A stretch of DNA of 64,000 bases, taken from the NCBI GenBank assembly GCA_944325635.1, contig CALVBD010000003.1:1-64000 (forward strand). The letters are read 5' to 3'. The notes under the pieces were generated by a model. That model had not been told where the DNA came from. It worked only from the letters and a program-made list of their open reading frames with translations, and searched no databases. The number at the start of each line of letters is the position of its first letter. Within the stretch, counting starts at the first letter, position 1. Made by a program: the position numbers and the translations under genes. The stretch comes from Candidatus Gastranaerophilales bacterium (GTDB lineage Bacteria; Cyanobacteriota; Vampirovibrionia; Gastranaerophilales; Gastranaerophilaceae). Shown piece by piece: positions 1 to 8,748 of the stretch.

Positions 1-317
1 CTTGACGATGCTGCTACTGGTGCAAAATCATCCTGCCAATGCGACAGGTAACTTACCGTATACATTCCGTCTGCCTGCGCTATTAACGCTGTTATCTGGT
101 TCGTTAAGGCCCCATCTTCAAATGTATATACTGTCTTGGTATATTCATCTACTGACGGTGGTACCGGTACTGTCATTCCCAAAAGGTCGTTGTAATAGTT
201 GGCAGACTGGTTCGACAGAGATGTTCTCTGTTGGTTCACCTGTTGACCTTCGTATTCAACGTTCGTCTTCCGAGCCGTTAAACCCAAAAATCTTGCTTGT
301 GATGCTGCCATTCCCAT
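1..317 (-). CDS. Conserved hypothetical protein, C-terminal part cut by window edge
   Basis: An open minus-strand frame runs from an ATG at 315-317 to base 1 with no stop, about 105 codons. It begins MGMAASQARFLGLTARKTN and continues with Gln/Asn-rich sequence (EYEGQQVNQQRT). A good ribosome-binding site, AGGAAAGG, lies about 10 nt upstream at 328-335. The plus-strand frame over the same bases (2-319) has no such signals and is a shadow. I do not recognise a domain. The 'AASQARFLGLTARK' opening followed by Q/N-rich helices is reminiscent of small cytoplasmic or surface-assembly proteins of this bacterial group, but I assign no function. The true length is unknown because the end lies outside the window. 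Confidence 0.75.
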   Translation of the reverse strand, partial: MGMAASQARFLGLTARKTNVEYEGQQVNQQRTSLSNQSANYYNDLLGMTVPVPPSVDEYTKTVYTFEDGALTNQITALIAQADGMYTVSYLSHWQDDFAPVAASS

Positions 318-443
318 GACGTTCGACCTTTCCTTTCTTAGTTCATCACTTTGTACTTACACATGAGATTACGACAACCATGGGAAAAAACTTTAAGTTT
401 TGCTTCAATCATGTTAAGAAATTGTAACATGTTGCAAATGCAA

Positions 444-920
444 CTAAGAGCTAAAACGTGGTGAAAGATAGGCCAATATTGCACCTCCGACCTCTTCATT
501 CGGGTCAAAACATGTCGGCTGCGGGTTTAGAGAATTTCTGATTAACATGGCAACCAGCGGTCCAAAAGCATCAGGAATTTGTGTTTTTCTGTAAATTCCT
601 GCCAGAAAGGTCTGGATATTCGGCGAATTTGTCATATTAAAGCGGGAGAGAATCGGATACATTTTATCAACGCCTTTTGTTCCGTTATCAATCATTCTGT
701 CAACAATATAAAGGGTTTCTGTTATTTGAGCTTCGTCGTTTGAACGTGCCAGAACTCCCGACAAATAAGGAAGCGCGAGTTCTTTACGTTTTACAAAAAA
801 ATCAACCTTATTCCGGTTAAACAGACAGTAATTTCTTTGCGGTGTCGGCATTTGAACACATTTATTATTATATGGTTGCGGACAAGGACGCGGACTATTT
901 ACAATATTATTAATATACAT
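444..920 (-). CDS. Conserved hypothetical protein, helical
   Basis: 158 aa. The first 40 residues are rich in Pro, Asn and Cys (PRPCPQPYNNKC). The rest is predicted helical with regularly spaced Leu/Ile (YLSGVLARSNDEAQITETLY), as in short HEAT-like or TPR-like scaffolds. There is no signal peptide or membrane span. Only 17 nt separate it from the upstream 495-aa gene at 938-2425 on the same strand, so the two are probably co-transcribed with the gene at 2415-3113. The frame is clean and its composition matches the neighbours. I do not recognise a family. Confidence 0.75.
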   Translation of the reverse strand: MYINNIVNSPRPCPQPYNNKCVQMPTPQRNYCLFNRNKVDFFVKRKELALPYLSGVLARSNDEAQITETLYIVDRMIDNGTKGVDKMYPILSRFNMTNSPNIQTFLAGIYRKTQIPDAFGPLVAMLIRNSLNPQPTCFDPNEEVGGAILAYLSPRFSS

Positions 921-937
921 CTAATCCGTCCCCCTTT

Positions 938-2425
938 TTATGAATATACAAACGGCGGACCGTTTTTGATTTCCAGTAATATATTATCAGCCATAATTTT
1001 CAATTCTTCTTTAGGCTTACCCTGTGCTACCTGCCAGTAGAATTCATCAATAAGCGGCTGGATTGCGGCATCTTTTTTGGATTTAAAATTGCGGAGTTCG
1101 GTTGCAACAAGCCGCTGCTGGAGATTAATTTCTGTTTCCGCGTTTAGTTTTTTCACCTGAACTTCTTTTATGGCATCACCTACGAGTTTTCCGCCGTAAC
1201 TTATTGCGGTAAGTCCTGTTATACCGAAAAATAACTGTTTAAAAGATTTGTTATCCGTATCAAGAAGGTAATTATACAAATGCGCGCGATAATCGTTCAC
1301 GTGTGAATAGAAGGTCGTTTTGTCGGTACCGTCGCCGCCCATTGCTTCATTTACCTTAGCGGTTGCTTTCAGGGCTTCAAGCGTAAAATCTTTTTTGGTA
1401 TTTTCATCCCACCTCAAAGCGCTTATAGCATCTTCTATTTCTTTTTTGCTTGAATCCGCCTCGTGGAATAGGGTTTTCAGGGTAATCTTGTCGTGCTCGA
1501 TAGTTTGCGGCGTAGAGGTTTTAACTATTTCATCAATAGATTTTTTAGCGCCTTTTACAAACTTTGCAATTTCTTTTTTGCCTGCGTTAAGATTTTTCAT
1601 GGATAAATACCCGAGACCTACAATTGAGGCAAGGGTTCCGGCACCAAGAAGAAAATATTTCAGGTTGCTTTCACTCTCGGTGCTGCCGGAGGCATTACCA
1701 TGCCCGAACGTTATACCGCCGAATGTTTTACTAACCTTAGAAGGATCTGACGGTTTTGCATTTGAGACAAATCTGTTTAATTCTTTAGCTTTTTCAGAAA
1801 GCATACTTCTTATAATCTGGATTTTGCCGCCAAAGGATTGGGTTTCTATTGAAATTAGTCTTTCTTGAAGATTTTTCTGGATATCGGCTTCTTTTTTCTT
1901 AACCCAGACTTCTTTGTAACCGTCAAAGAATGTTTTTCCCATAAAAGCCATTGCAGTAAGCGCAAGGACTCCGCTGCCGGCAAGGATTGTCTTTGGAGTC
2001 GGGTTATGAATCATTCTGTAGATTGCCTGATGCGTTTCCTCATTTATGGCAACGTTACGTGTTGTAGAGGGCAGACGATCGAGTTTGCTTGTAGAGCTGT
2101 TAATTTTTGCGCTGCGTCTGACAAATGCCGTAAAAATCGCGATTATCCCCATAACAGTTATTGCCGCGGCACTTATCGGCACAATACTCTTTTCTTTCGG
2201 GGGTTCATACTGCGTCAACTGCACCGGCATTTTCACATTGTCGGAAATTACAAGCGAATCCCTTGTATCATCAAGGTTAAGCTCCGTTTTTGTGCCGTCT
2301 TTTATAAAATTATTCACAAGAACACCTTCTTTAGTGTCCGAATTATTCTTTTTCTGCTGGCGGGTAAGATTTCGCTGCTGTCGGAGTGTTTCCCCGTCAT
2401 GGAATTGTGTTACGCTAATTGTCAT
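938..2425 (-). CDS. Membrane protein with an internally duplicated TM-plus-helix unit
   Basis: 495 aa. The N-terminal 80 residues are polar. Four hydrophobic segments follow, near residues 82-103, 147-166, 262-281 and 403-420. The second and fourth are each followed by a similar amphipathic helix: YKEVWVKKKEADIQKNLQER and IKEVQVKKLNAETEINLQQR, both continuing into L-x-x-x-E. The protein therefore looks like two copies of a module (TM, K-E-V-x-V-K-K, E-x-x-I/E-N-L-Q-x-R) with a linker between. Its start overlaps the end of the 232-aa gene by 11 nt, which implies translational coupling. Function unknown; a membrane-anchored scaffold is the most one can infer. No catalytic motif is visible. Confidence 0.75.
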   Translation of the reverse strand: MTISVTQFHDGETLRQQRNLTRQQKKNNSDTKEGVLVNNFIKDGTKTELNLDDTRDSLVISDNVKMPVQLTQYEPPKEKSIVPISAAAITVMGIIAIFTAFVRRSAKINSSTSKLDRLPSTTRNVAINEETHQAIYRMIHNPTPKTILAGSGVLALTAMAFMGKTFFDGYKEVWVKKKEADIQKNLQERLISIETQSFGGKIQIIRSMLSEKAKELNRFVSNAKPSDPSKVSKTFGGITFGHGNASGSTESESNLKYFLLGAGTLASIVGLGYLSMKNLNAGKKEIAKFVKGAKKSIDEIVKTSTPQTIEHDKITLKTLFHEADSSKKEIEDAISALRWDENTKKDFTLEALKATAKVNEAMGGDGTDKTTFYSHVNDYRAHLYNYLLDTDNKSFKQLFFGITGLTAISYGGKLVGDAIKEVQVKKLNAETEINLQQRLVATELRNFKSKKDAAIQPLIDEFYWQVAQGKPKEELKIMADNILLEIKNGPPFVYS

Positions 2426-3113
2426 CTAAATCCTTTTCGTCTTCGCTTGTAAGCTTTTTATATAAATCATGAATAAATGTTTTTAATTCAAAAGCCTTTT
2501 TGGTTTCATCAATTTGTTTTTCGTCATCGTCCGCGTTTTGCGGGTTAAAAATAGAAAAGATGGATTTTACCTTTTTCTTTATTTCATTTGTAACTTCGGA
2601 AAGTTTCTTTGCGATTGCAGTTTTGACTTCTCCGTAGACTGCTGCAAGTTTATCAGATATATCTGCAATTTTTTGCCCCAGAGTCTGAATAGCATTTGAG
2701 ATTGCGGCAGGAATACTCCTTAACACATTAACCGCACCGCCTATCACTGTGTTAAGGACAAAGTTAACAGGTTTTGCAATAACTGCCGGAGTATTTGCGG
2801 AGAAAAACTGCGTTACGGCAGCCATTCTCTCTGACGCCTTTGCCATTGCGTTTTGAAAAGCAACAGCCTGCTGTGCAAAATTCTGTGCGTCTTGCTCGCG
2901 GGCAAGTTTCGCATTTTGCTGTGCTTTTAAAAACGCGCCGATTGCCGCGCATTCATTCCAGCTCATTTCTCCGGGTTTGGCGGAAAAATCGGCTTTTCTC
3001 ATACCGCCTCCGCCACCCATACCGTTACAGATAGGACAAGCCCCGAGCGGAAGTCCGTGAGGACAAGTTCCGACTCCCCGTGCGCTATTTGCCTGTACGG
3101 CTGCAAATGACAT
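2415..3113 (-). CDS. Hypothetical protein with N-terminal CPHG...CPIC motif
   Basis: 232 aa. Residues 17-30 read TCPHGLPLGACPIC, a C-P-x-G-x6-C-P-x-C knuckle that could bind zinc, followed by a GGGGG linker. The middle (about 60-110) is Ala/Gln-rich helix. Residues about 120-190 are a long amphipathic helix region (KIADISDKLAAVYGEVKTAI), and the C-terminus is acidic and basic by turns (DDDEKQIDE, TSEDEKDLDDN). The start is fixed by a GGAGGA ribosome-binding site 7 nt upstream, which sits inside a folded leader (see 3114-3240). It is the first gene of a likely three-gene operon running left to 444. No known enzymatic domain. Confidence 0.75.
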   Translation of the reverse strand: MSFAAVQANSARGVGTCPHGLPLGACPICNGMGGGGGMRKADFSAKPGEMSWNECAAIGAFLKAQQNAKLAREQDAQNFAQQAVAFQNAMAKASERMAAVTQFFSANTPAVIAKPVNFVLNTVIGGAVNVLRSIPAAISNAIQTLGQKIADISDKLAAVYGEVKTAIAKKLSEVTNEIKKKVKSIFSIFNPQNADDDEKQIDETKKAFELKTFIHDLYKKLTSEDEKDLDDN

Positions 3114-3240
3114 GAAAAAATCCTCCAGCTTTTTGCTATAGAGGACTCAAAGAATTTATGTACATTTCCGGACTGCACGCGGAAAATGTATTTTCCTTGA
3201 GTGTTCCGGCTTTTACGGCTGCGGCAGCAGCTGGAGATAT
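3114..3240 (-). promoter_or_regulatory. Folded 5' leader that pairs with the ribosome-binding site
   Basis: Directly before the start at 3113, the DNA contains nested inverted repeats. The outer arms are 3123-3130 (ctccagct) with 3229-3236 (agctggag). A middle stem is formed by 3145-3150 (actcaa) with 3197-3202 (ttgagt). An inner stem is formed by about 3162-3170 (acatttccg) with 3180-3189 (cggaaaatgt, one bulged A). The ribosome-binding site (tcctcc on the plus strand, 3121-3126) overlaps the outer stem, so folding would hide part of it. This looks like a cis-regulatory RNA of about 115 nt. I cannot match it to a known riboswitch class. Confidence 0.5.
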
Positions 3241-3586
3241 TCACTCCATTTCCTCTTACAGAAAAATTCTAAAATAAACAATTTTCTCATGCAAATACAT
3301 GTTAAATTAATTTAACAGCAGGTAGTTTTTTTAAGCATATTAGTTGGGCAGGTATGCCCAACCTACAAACCTCGTCTGCTTCCTTTGTATTCCTCAAGGG
3401 GAGAGGGGCTGTGACGTCATTGCGAGGCGTTAGCCGAAGCAATCCAGCCTTTTTTAAGTGAATAGTGAGTGGTGAGTAGTGAATGGTTCAACAAAAATTA
3501 GTCACTTCACCCTTCTCTTAATTGCACTTAAGGTCTTAAGGTCCTATCGTCTTTTTCACTCAGTACCCTAACGCCTTAGAAACTTT
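3241..3586. repeat. Gene-free stretch with dispersed palindromic repeats
   Basis: No gene seen. 3301-3316 is a perfect 16-bp palindrome (gttaaattaatttaac). 3343-3362 is a hairpin, GTTGGGCA-ggta-TGCCCAAC (module R4). 3381-3412 resembles the reverse of module R5/R3. 3413-3456 is module R1 (cattgcgag...gcaatccagcc). 3457-3492 is module R2, degenerate heptamers of the type GTGAATA/GTGAGTG. The same modules recur near 7.5, 24.5, 28, 37 and 39.5 kb. Confidence 0.75.
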
Positions 3587-4720
3587 TTATTTTATATATT
3601 CCCTTACAAAATCCGAAATTGCGTATGCCTCAACGGTTCCGACAACAATTTCAAAATCGTCGCCGGCTTTATGAATTTCTTCTTCTAATTCCTCTTTCAT
3701 GTGTGCGAGAAGCCCGGGGATAATAATTTTCCTGTTTTTAACTTTGTTTGCAAAATCCCATTTTTTAAGAATTTTCGCGACCATCTGTGCGGTGAATTTT
3801 TCAGCAGACCACGCGGTCAAAACGCTCATCCCGTCAGCAGGTGTCACAATTAAATATGACGGAACATTCAAACTTTCAAGTTCATTTGCCACTGCAAAAA
3901 ACGTCAGTGCAAAGTTCGTTGTCATAAATATTATTGAATTTTCATCAGGGTTGTTAAATTCATATATTTTAGCCTCTACCTGCAGAGGTTTTTGCGGATC
4001 CGTAAAAATATTCTGCCTCAATGTCATCAGGGTTGAAATCAAAGCTTCATCAAATTTATCAAAAATAAGCATATTTGCGTATTTACAGATATAAAACGCC
4101 GCTCTGGCACACAAATCTCCGCCTTCCCCGTGCATAATAACACACACAGGCTTTGCATACTTTTCGTCTTTTTCTTTGATTGCTTTTGTCCTGATTTCAA
4201 TGAGCTTTTCGCGTGTGGATTTAAAATCTTTATCCTCTAATACCTCAACCGGAAGCGCTTTAAATTCATCATAAGAAATGATATTCAAACCTTCCGTCAG
4301 GTCGTTTGGCACTGCACCTTTCAGAATCACAAGGTCAATTTTCATTGTTTCATTGACCCTTGTAATCTCAAAATCACGCACACGTTTCAGTTTTTCCTGC
4401 CAGCCTTTTAGTTCTGTATCAATTAAAATTGCAATTGCGGTTTTATTTACAAAAGTTTTTTCGTGGCGGTAGAGAACGTTTTCCCCGCCTATTTTTAAAC
4501 CGTTAATTTCAACAGTATTTTGCGGCTGTTTGCTGTTCTGTGCAAAAAATTCTTTCAAATCCTCAGGTGCATAAGGACAGTTTGAAATTTCAACCTGTTT
4601 TTTTGCAAGTTTCAGGGCAAACGCCATACAGGTCGGACATCCGCATTTTTTGCAGTTGGAATTTTCTGCCTTTTTGGCCGCAGGTAAGTATTTGAAAATT
4701 TGCAATCCGGAAAGTTCCAT
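3587..4720 (-). CDS. acsC: Corrinoid iron-sulfur protein large subunit (AcsC / CdhE-like)
   Basis: 377 aa. In the Wood-Ljungdahl pathway this subunit carries the methyl group on its cobamide between methyl-H4folate and acetyl-CoA synthase. The N-terminus matches the family: SGLQIFKYLP, then the 4Fe-4S motif with Cys23, Cys26, Cys31 and Cys48 (CKKCGCPTC...CPYAPED). The C-terminal third holds the corrinoid-binding region, with TNFALTFFAV, the signature SVLTAWSAEKF, and RKIIIPGLLA. Family members are usually about 440-450 aa, so roughly 70 residues are missing from the central barrel. The start overlaps the acsD stop (TAATG). No acsA/acsB is in the window, so its role may be methyl transfer other than acetyl-CoA synthesis. 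Confidence 0.9.
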   Translation of the reverse strand: MELSGLQIFKYLPAAKKAENSNCKKCGCPTCMAFALKLAKKQVEISNCPYAPEDLKEFFAQNSKQPQNTVEINGLKIGGENVLYRHEKTFVNKTAIAILIDTELKGWQEKLKRVRDFEITRVNETMKIDLVILKGAVPNDLTEGLNIISYDEFKALPVEVLEDKDFKSTREKLIEIRTKAIKEKDEKYAKPVCVIMHGEGGDLCARAAFYICKYANMLIFDKFDEALISTLMTLRQNIFTDPQKPLQVEAKIYEFNNPDENSIIFMTTNFALTFFAVANELESLNVPSYLIVTPADGMSVLTAWSAEKFTAQMVAKILKKWDFANKVKNRKIIIPGLLAHMKEELEEEIHKAGDDFEIVVGTVEAYAISDFVREYIK

Positions 4721-5559
4721 TAGTTAAAAAGTCCTTTCATAATTCCGACACTATGAGGGTTATTCAGCACTATTATATTAGCGCCCGCGGCAGCAACGGC
4801 ACCGGCAGAGGCAATCTCAAACATCTCAGCCCGCTCTTTTAAATTTCCCCAGCTTGAGGAATAATTATCCGACTTAGCCTCTTTGGTTTTTAAAGATTCT
4901 TCCGTCACAAAACTGATTAGCGGCATATCGAGGTAATCATCCCCCTTAAATCCTTCCAGTTTAACCTTTTCCATAATACTGTAACCGTATTCAAGCCCGT
5001 AGCCCAGCCCTCCGATATCAGTATCAATTAAAATTTTATCAAGCGGCTGCCCGAGGTCGGATGATAAAATATTCAGTTCTTTTGCAAGGTTAATATCAAT
5101 CGGACTTCTCAATACGATAATGTGTCCGCCGGCAGCAACAGACGGCACAATTGATTTATAGGTATTTTCATTTGCAAAAGCAACTATAGACTGACGGTCG
5201 AGAACTTTAGTCAGCGCCGGCAGAAGTTCGCTGTCAATTGAATCATTGTTTACCCCTCTTACCATAAGAGGCTTTTTTATTTCAGGTAAAAGGCTTTTTA
5301 AAACCGTACAGGCATCTTCAACCTCTGAAACATCACTGATATTAAACTTCAGCCCAAGGATATCACAGTCCGTTTCCTGTGCCATTTGAATAAGTTTCAA
5401 TCTGTCGAAAGTTTTATAAAAATCTTTTACAATTTGAAAATTCTCTTCCGGATTGAAAATTGAAACTTCAAGGCAAAAAAACGGCTTGAACTGCAGCGAA
5501 CTTTCTCCGCCGATATGAAGACTTTGTAATTCTACCGTTCTTATACTATGCTCGCTCAC
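4720..5559 (-). CDS. acsD: Corrinoid iron-sulfur protein small subunit (AcsD / CdhD-like)
   Basis: 279 aa, a TIM-barrel partner of AcsC; together they form the methyl-carrying CFeSP heterodimer. Visible family features are the N-terminal [19 protein letters not shown], the barrel strand [10 protein letters not shown], the [18 protein letters not shown] region, [18 protein letters not shown], and the C-terminal [10 protein letters not shown]. It is slightly shorter than typical family members (about 310-320 aa). It starts at GTG (5557-5559) inside the end of ftsH (14-nt overlap) and its stop overlaps the acsC start by one base, so ftsH-acsD-acsC should be translated in a coupled way. The ftsH linkage is unusual for this gene. 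Confidence 0.9.
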   Translation of the reverse strand: MSEHSIRTVELQSLHIGGESSLQFKPFFCLEVSIFNPEENFQIVKDFYKTFDRLKLIQMAQETDCDILGLKFNISDVSEVEDACTVLKSLLPEIKKPLMVRGVNNDSIDSELLPALTKVLDRQSIVAFANENTYKSIVPSVAAGGHIIVLRSPIDINLAKELNILSSDLGQPLDKILIDTDIGGLGYGLEYGYSIMEKVKLEGFKGDDYLDMPLISFVTEESLKTKEAKSDNYSSSWGNLKERAEMFEIASAGAVAAAGANIIVLNNPHSVGIMKGLFN

Positions 5560-7426
5560 TTCTTACTTTGTCCATTAATTCTACAAATTCTTTTTCATCA
5601 AGAGTTTCTCTATCGAGAAGTTCTTTAGAGATAACTTCAAGCATATCACGGTTTTTGGTGAGAAGTTCTTTTGCCATTTCATAGCGTTCATCAACGATTT
5701 TCTTAACTTCTTTATCAATTTCAGCAGCAACTTCTTCCGAGAAATCGCGTCTCATACCGAAATCACGACCCATAAAGATGTGCTGTTCATCTTTGCCGTA
5801 GGCCATGTTGCCCATTTTTTCGCTCATACCGTATTTGGTAACCATATTGCGTGCAAGTGCCGTAACTTTTTCAAGGTCGTTGCTTGCGCCTGTTGTAATG
5901 GAATCTTTACCGTAAACGATTTCTTCCGCAACTCTTCCCCCAAGAATCATTGTGATATTATCCAAAATCTGGGATTTTTTCATTGTGAGATGGTCTTTTT
6001 CAGGAAGAGTCATCGTAATACCGAGGGCCATTCCGCGCGGAATTATTGAAACCTTATGCAAAGGATCTGTGTTTTTTAATAATTTAGCCAGAAGAGCGTG
6101 TCCGACTTCGTGGTAGGCAGTATTTTCTTTTTCTTCATCAGAAATAATTCTGCTTTTCTTTTCAGGTCCTGCCATAACCTTATCAATTGCTTCTTCCAGG
6201 TTATCCATAGTAATTGTTTTCTGATCGTGGCGCGCCGCAAGAAGTGCCGCTTCGTTTAATAAGTTCTGCAAATCTGCGCCGGTAAATCCTGGCGTACGTT
6301 TTGCAAGAATTTTCAATTCAACTTCTTTATCAAGCGGTTTATTTTTTGCATGAACCTGTAAAATCTGTTCACGGCCTAAGATATCAGGTTTATTGATAAC
6401 AATTTGTCTGTCAAAACGACCCGGTCTTAAAAGTGCGTTATCCAAAATGTCAGGTCTATTTGTTGCGGCAATTACGATAATATTTGTATTTTCGTCAAAT
6501 CCGTCCATTTCAACAAGAAGCTGGTTAAGGGTCTGTTCTCTTTCATCGTGGCCGCCGCCCATGCCGGCACCACGCTGACGCCCGACCGCATCAATTTCAT
6601 CAATAAAAATAATACAAGGCTGATGTTTTTTCGCCTGATCAAACAAATCTCTAACACGGCTTGCACCGACACCGACAAACATTTCAACGAAATCGGAACC
6701 GCTTATAGAAAAGAACGGAACACCTGCTTCGCCTGCAACAGCTTTAGCCATCAAGGTTTTACCTGTCCCCGGAGGCCCAACAAGAAGAACTCCTTTCGGA
6801 ATTTTTGCCCCGAGTTTAATATATTTGTCGCCGTTTTTCAAAAAGTCTACGATTTCTTCTAATTCCTGTTTTTCCTCATCAATACCGGCAACATCCTTGA
6901 ATGTAGTTTTTACTTTATTATCAAGAAGCATTTTGGCTTTGCTTTTGCCAAATGACATAGCCTGCGAACCGCCTGCTTGAATACTTTTTGCCATTACAAC
7001 AAGGAAAACTATGAATAAAAGAGGAAGAAGCAGTGTCCCGAGAAGTGCCATTACCTGTGAGGATTCACTCGGCTTTTTAACCTCAATCTGGACATTTGCA
7101 TCTTCAAGCTTTGTCATTAAATTTGAATCTTTCGGAGTCAAAACTTTATACTGAACGAGAGGAGCCTTTTTCTCAACTCCGAACGGATTTGGCTCTGTTT
7201 GCTTTTGAGCCTGTTCTGCTTTCGGTTGATTTTTCGGTATTGCAATTAGAAAATCATCAGCCTTTTCAACTTTTGAAAATTCTCCGCTTTCAAGTTTCTG
7301 GATAAAATCAGAGTAAGACAATTCCGACGTACTGGTCGCAGGCCCTGACATAAATACTGATGAAACAAACACCATAATGATGATTGCCAGAACTATATAC
7401 ATACCTGCTGATTGATTTTTATTCAT
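5546..7426 (-). CDS. ftsH: ATP-dependent zinc metalloprotease FtsH
   Basis: 626 aa, inner-membrane AAA+ protease that extracts and degrades membrane and short-lived proteins as a hexamer. Two membrane spans lie at about 9-27 and 125-146, enclosing a periplasmic domain. The AAA module has Walker A GPPGTGKT (217-224), Walker B IIFIDEID (to 279), and the second region of homology [20 protein letters not shown] (321-340). The M41 zinc site is HEVGH (439-443). Length and domain order are normal. A GAGAGGG ribosome-binding site precedes the ATG. It is first in an overlapping operon with acsD and acsC. Confidence 0.98.
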   Translation of the reverse strand: MNKNQSAGMYIVLAIIIMVFVSSVFMSGPATSTSELSYSDFIQKLESGEFSKVEKADDFLIAIPKNQPKAEQAQKQTEPNPFGVEKKAPLVQYKVLTPKDSNLMTKLEDANVQIEVKKPSESSQVMALLGTLLLPLLFIVFLVVMAKSIQAGGSQAMSFGKSKAKMLLDNKVKTTFKDVAGIDEEKQELEEIVDFLKNGDKYIKLGAKIPKGVLLVGPPGTGKTLMAKAVAGEAGVPFFSISGSDFVEMFVGVGASRVRDLFDQAKKHQPCIIFIDEIDAVGRQRGAGMGGGHDEREQTLNQLLVEMDGFDENTNIIVIAATNRPDILDNALLRPGRFDRQIVINKPDILGREQILQVHAKNKPLDKEVELKILAKRTPGFTGADLQNLLNEAALLAARHDQKTITMDNLEEAIDKVMAGPEKKSRIISDEEKENTAYHEVGHALLAKLLKNTDPLHKVSIIPRGMALGITMTLPEKDHLTMKKSQILDNITMILGGRVAEEIVYGKDSITTGASNDLEKVTALARNMVTKYGMSEKMGNMAYGKDEQHIFMGRDFGMRRDFSEEVAAEIDKEVKKIVDERYEMAKELLTKNRDMLEVISKELLDRETLDEKEFVELMDKVRSERA

Positions 7427-7439
7427 TATTTCCCTCTCT

Positions 7440-7926
7440 TATAAATTTTGCTCACAACCATTATAACCTAAAAAAGAGAAATTTCAATTTGTAAAAGGAT
7501 TTATGTCAGAGAGATAATTTAAGATAATAAGACTTTCCCCTTGTAAATGGGAGTAAGTGGGATTGGCAGCATGTCATTGCGAGCGTTAGCGAAGCAATCC
7601 AGCCTTTTTTAATGTGAAGAGTGAATGGTGAAGGGTTCAACAATAATTAGTTTCATCACGCTTCAAACATCACTCTTCACGTTTCCAAAAAGCTGGATTC
7701 TTTCGGGCTTCGCCCTCAGAATGACACAACATTTTCCTTAGGAACTTTTTACCGCCACCTTATACTATCCCTCTCCCGCAGGGAGAGGGAAGAAAACGAA
7801 AACCCTCCGTTGCTTACGCACGACCTCCCTTTACAAGGGAGGTAATAACTAATCATTGTTGAACTACTCACCACTCACCATTCACTTAATTGCAACTCAT
7901 TTTTTGCTAAACTATTCAGGCAATTT
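7440..7926. repeat. Gene-free stretch with dispersed repeat modules
   Basis: No gene seen. 7573-7612 is module R1 (cattgcgagcgttagcgaagcaatccagcc). 7613-7655 is module R2 heptamers. 7686-7732 is an R1 variant (aagctggattctttcgggcttcgccctcagaatgac). 7765-7846 is module R3, with paired ccctctccc/gggagaggg and cctccctt/aagggagg arms. 7848-7900 is R2 in the opposite direction. The final 20 nt lead into the end of the next minus-strand gene. Confidence 0.75.
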
Positions 7927-8610
7927 CTACTCTTCTGTCAAACAAACCGCCGATATGCTGTTGAATTTTCTGTAGTAGTCAACAAAATAGTGAGTATATG
8001 AAGGGAAAAAACACCTGCCGGAGGCGCTTACCCCGATGTTGCCGTACTCGTAATTTGACCAAAGGCAGAAATTATCTTCCTTTAATCCTAATAGATTAAC
8101 AACATCAGATTTATATTTCAAATTTTCAACGGAATTATGTTCTCCTATATACGGCTCCCCAACATAAAAGGCACTTGCAATAAGCCCTAATTCTTCCATT
8201 GACGGGAGATTTTTGACCCCTCCGCACTTACTGACCGCACCTGCCCAGTAATCTACAGGATAATAACAATTTTTTATACCTAACTTTGCTTTTTGTCTTT
8301 CACACTGTGCCATCGTTAGTGGTTTCGGTGTGAAAGGTGCCGTAAAACATTTTTTATTTCCGAGCCTTATTACACACCTGCCGCCAAGCGGTGCCGCACT
8401 GATTACAACCTCATTTCGCTTTAATTTTTTAGGCTTATTTTTTATATCAAACTCAAAAAGAGTTTCTTCTGAATGCGCAGTGATTTTTGTAAGCTTATAT
8501 TTGACGGTTTCGCCTGTTGCGACCTTAGTGCCCGAATGTAAAGCCAGTCCCCATAAAACTAACCCCACAGCCAAAATTCCAAAAATAAATCCGATTATTC
8601 CTGATTTCAC
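7927..8610 (-). CDS. Membrane-anchored protein with a DUF1566/Lcl-like C-terminal domain
   Basis: 227 aa. One N-terminal membrane anchor (about 4-25, IIGFIFGILAVGLVLWGLAL) is followed by an extracytoplasmic region with eight cysteines. The C-terminal half has the pattern seen in DUF1566/Lcl-like or FISUMP-type surface domains: KNLPSMEELGLIASAFY, then FCLWSNYEYG, then ISAVCL. It resembles the globular tails of the prepilin-like proteins in this window but lacks the FTLAEV segment. The start is supported by AGGAGAG a few nt upstream. The lpxA gene diverges from it. Exact function unknown. Confidence 0.65.
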   Translation of the reverse strand: MKSGIIGFIFGILAVGLVLWGLALHSGTKVATGETVKYKLTKITAHSEETLFEFDIKNKPKKLKRNEVVISAAPLGGRCVIRLGNKKCFTAPFTPKPLTMAQCERQKAKLGIKNCYYPVDYWAGAVSKCGGVKNLPSMEELGLIASAFYVGEPYIGEHNSVENLKYKSDVVNLLGLKEDNFCLWSNYEYGNIGVSASGRCFFPSYTHYFVDYYRKFNSISAVCLTEE

Positions 8611-8684
8611 TAATCTCTCCTTTGCTATAAATTATATATAAATTAAAAAACTTTTCAACTTTAAATTAAAATTATATTAAAAAT

Positions 8685-8713
8685 TTGAGCAGGAAGCAGG
8701 TTTGTAATATAAT
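8685..8713 (+). promoter_or_regulatory. Probable sigma-70-type promoter of lpxA
   Basis: TTGAGC at 8685-8690 and TATAAT at 8708-8713 are separated by 17 nt. The ATG of lpxA lies 36 nt downstream, after the ribosome-binding site GAGAGG. Confidence 0.6.
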
Positions 8714-8748
8714 TAAACTAACGGAAACAGAGAAAAGAGAGGTAATTT

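Noticed and set aside
2-319. 105-codon plus-strand frame at the left edge
   Set aside because: The minus strand holds a longer open frame with a good ribosome-binding site and protein-like composition; the plus frame is a shadow.
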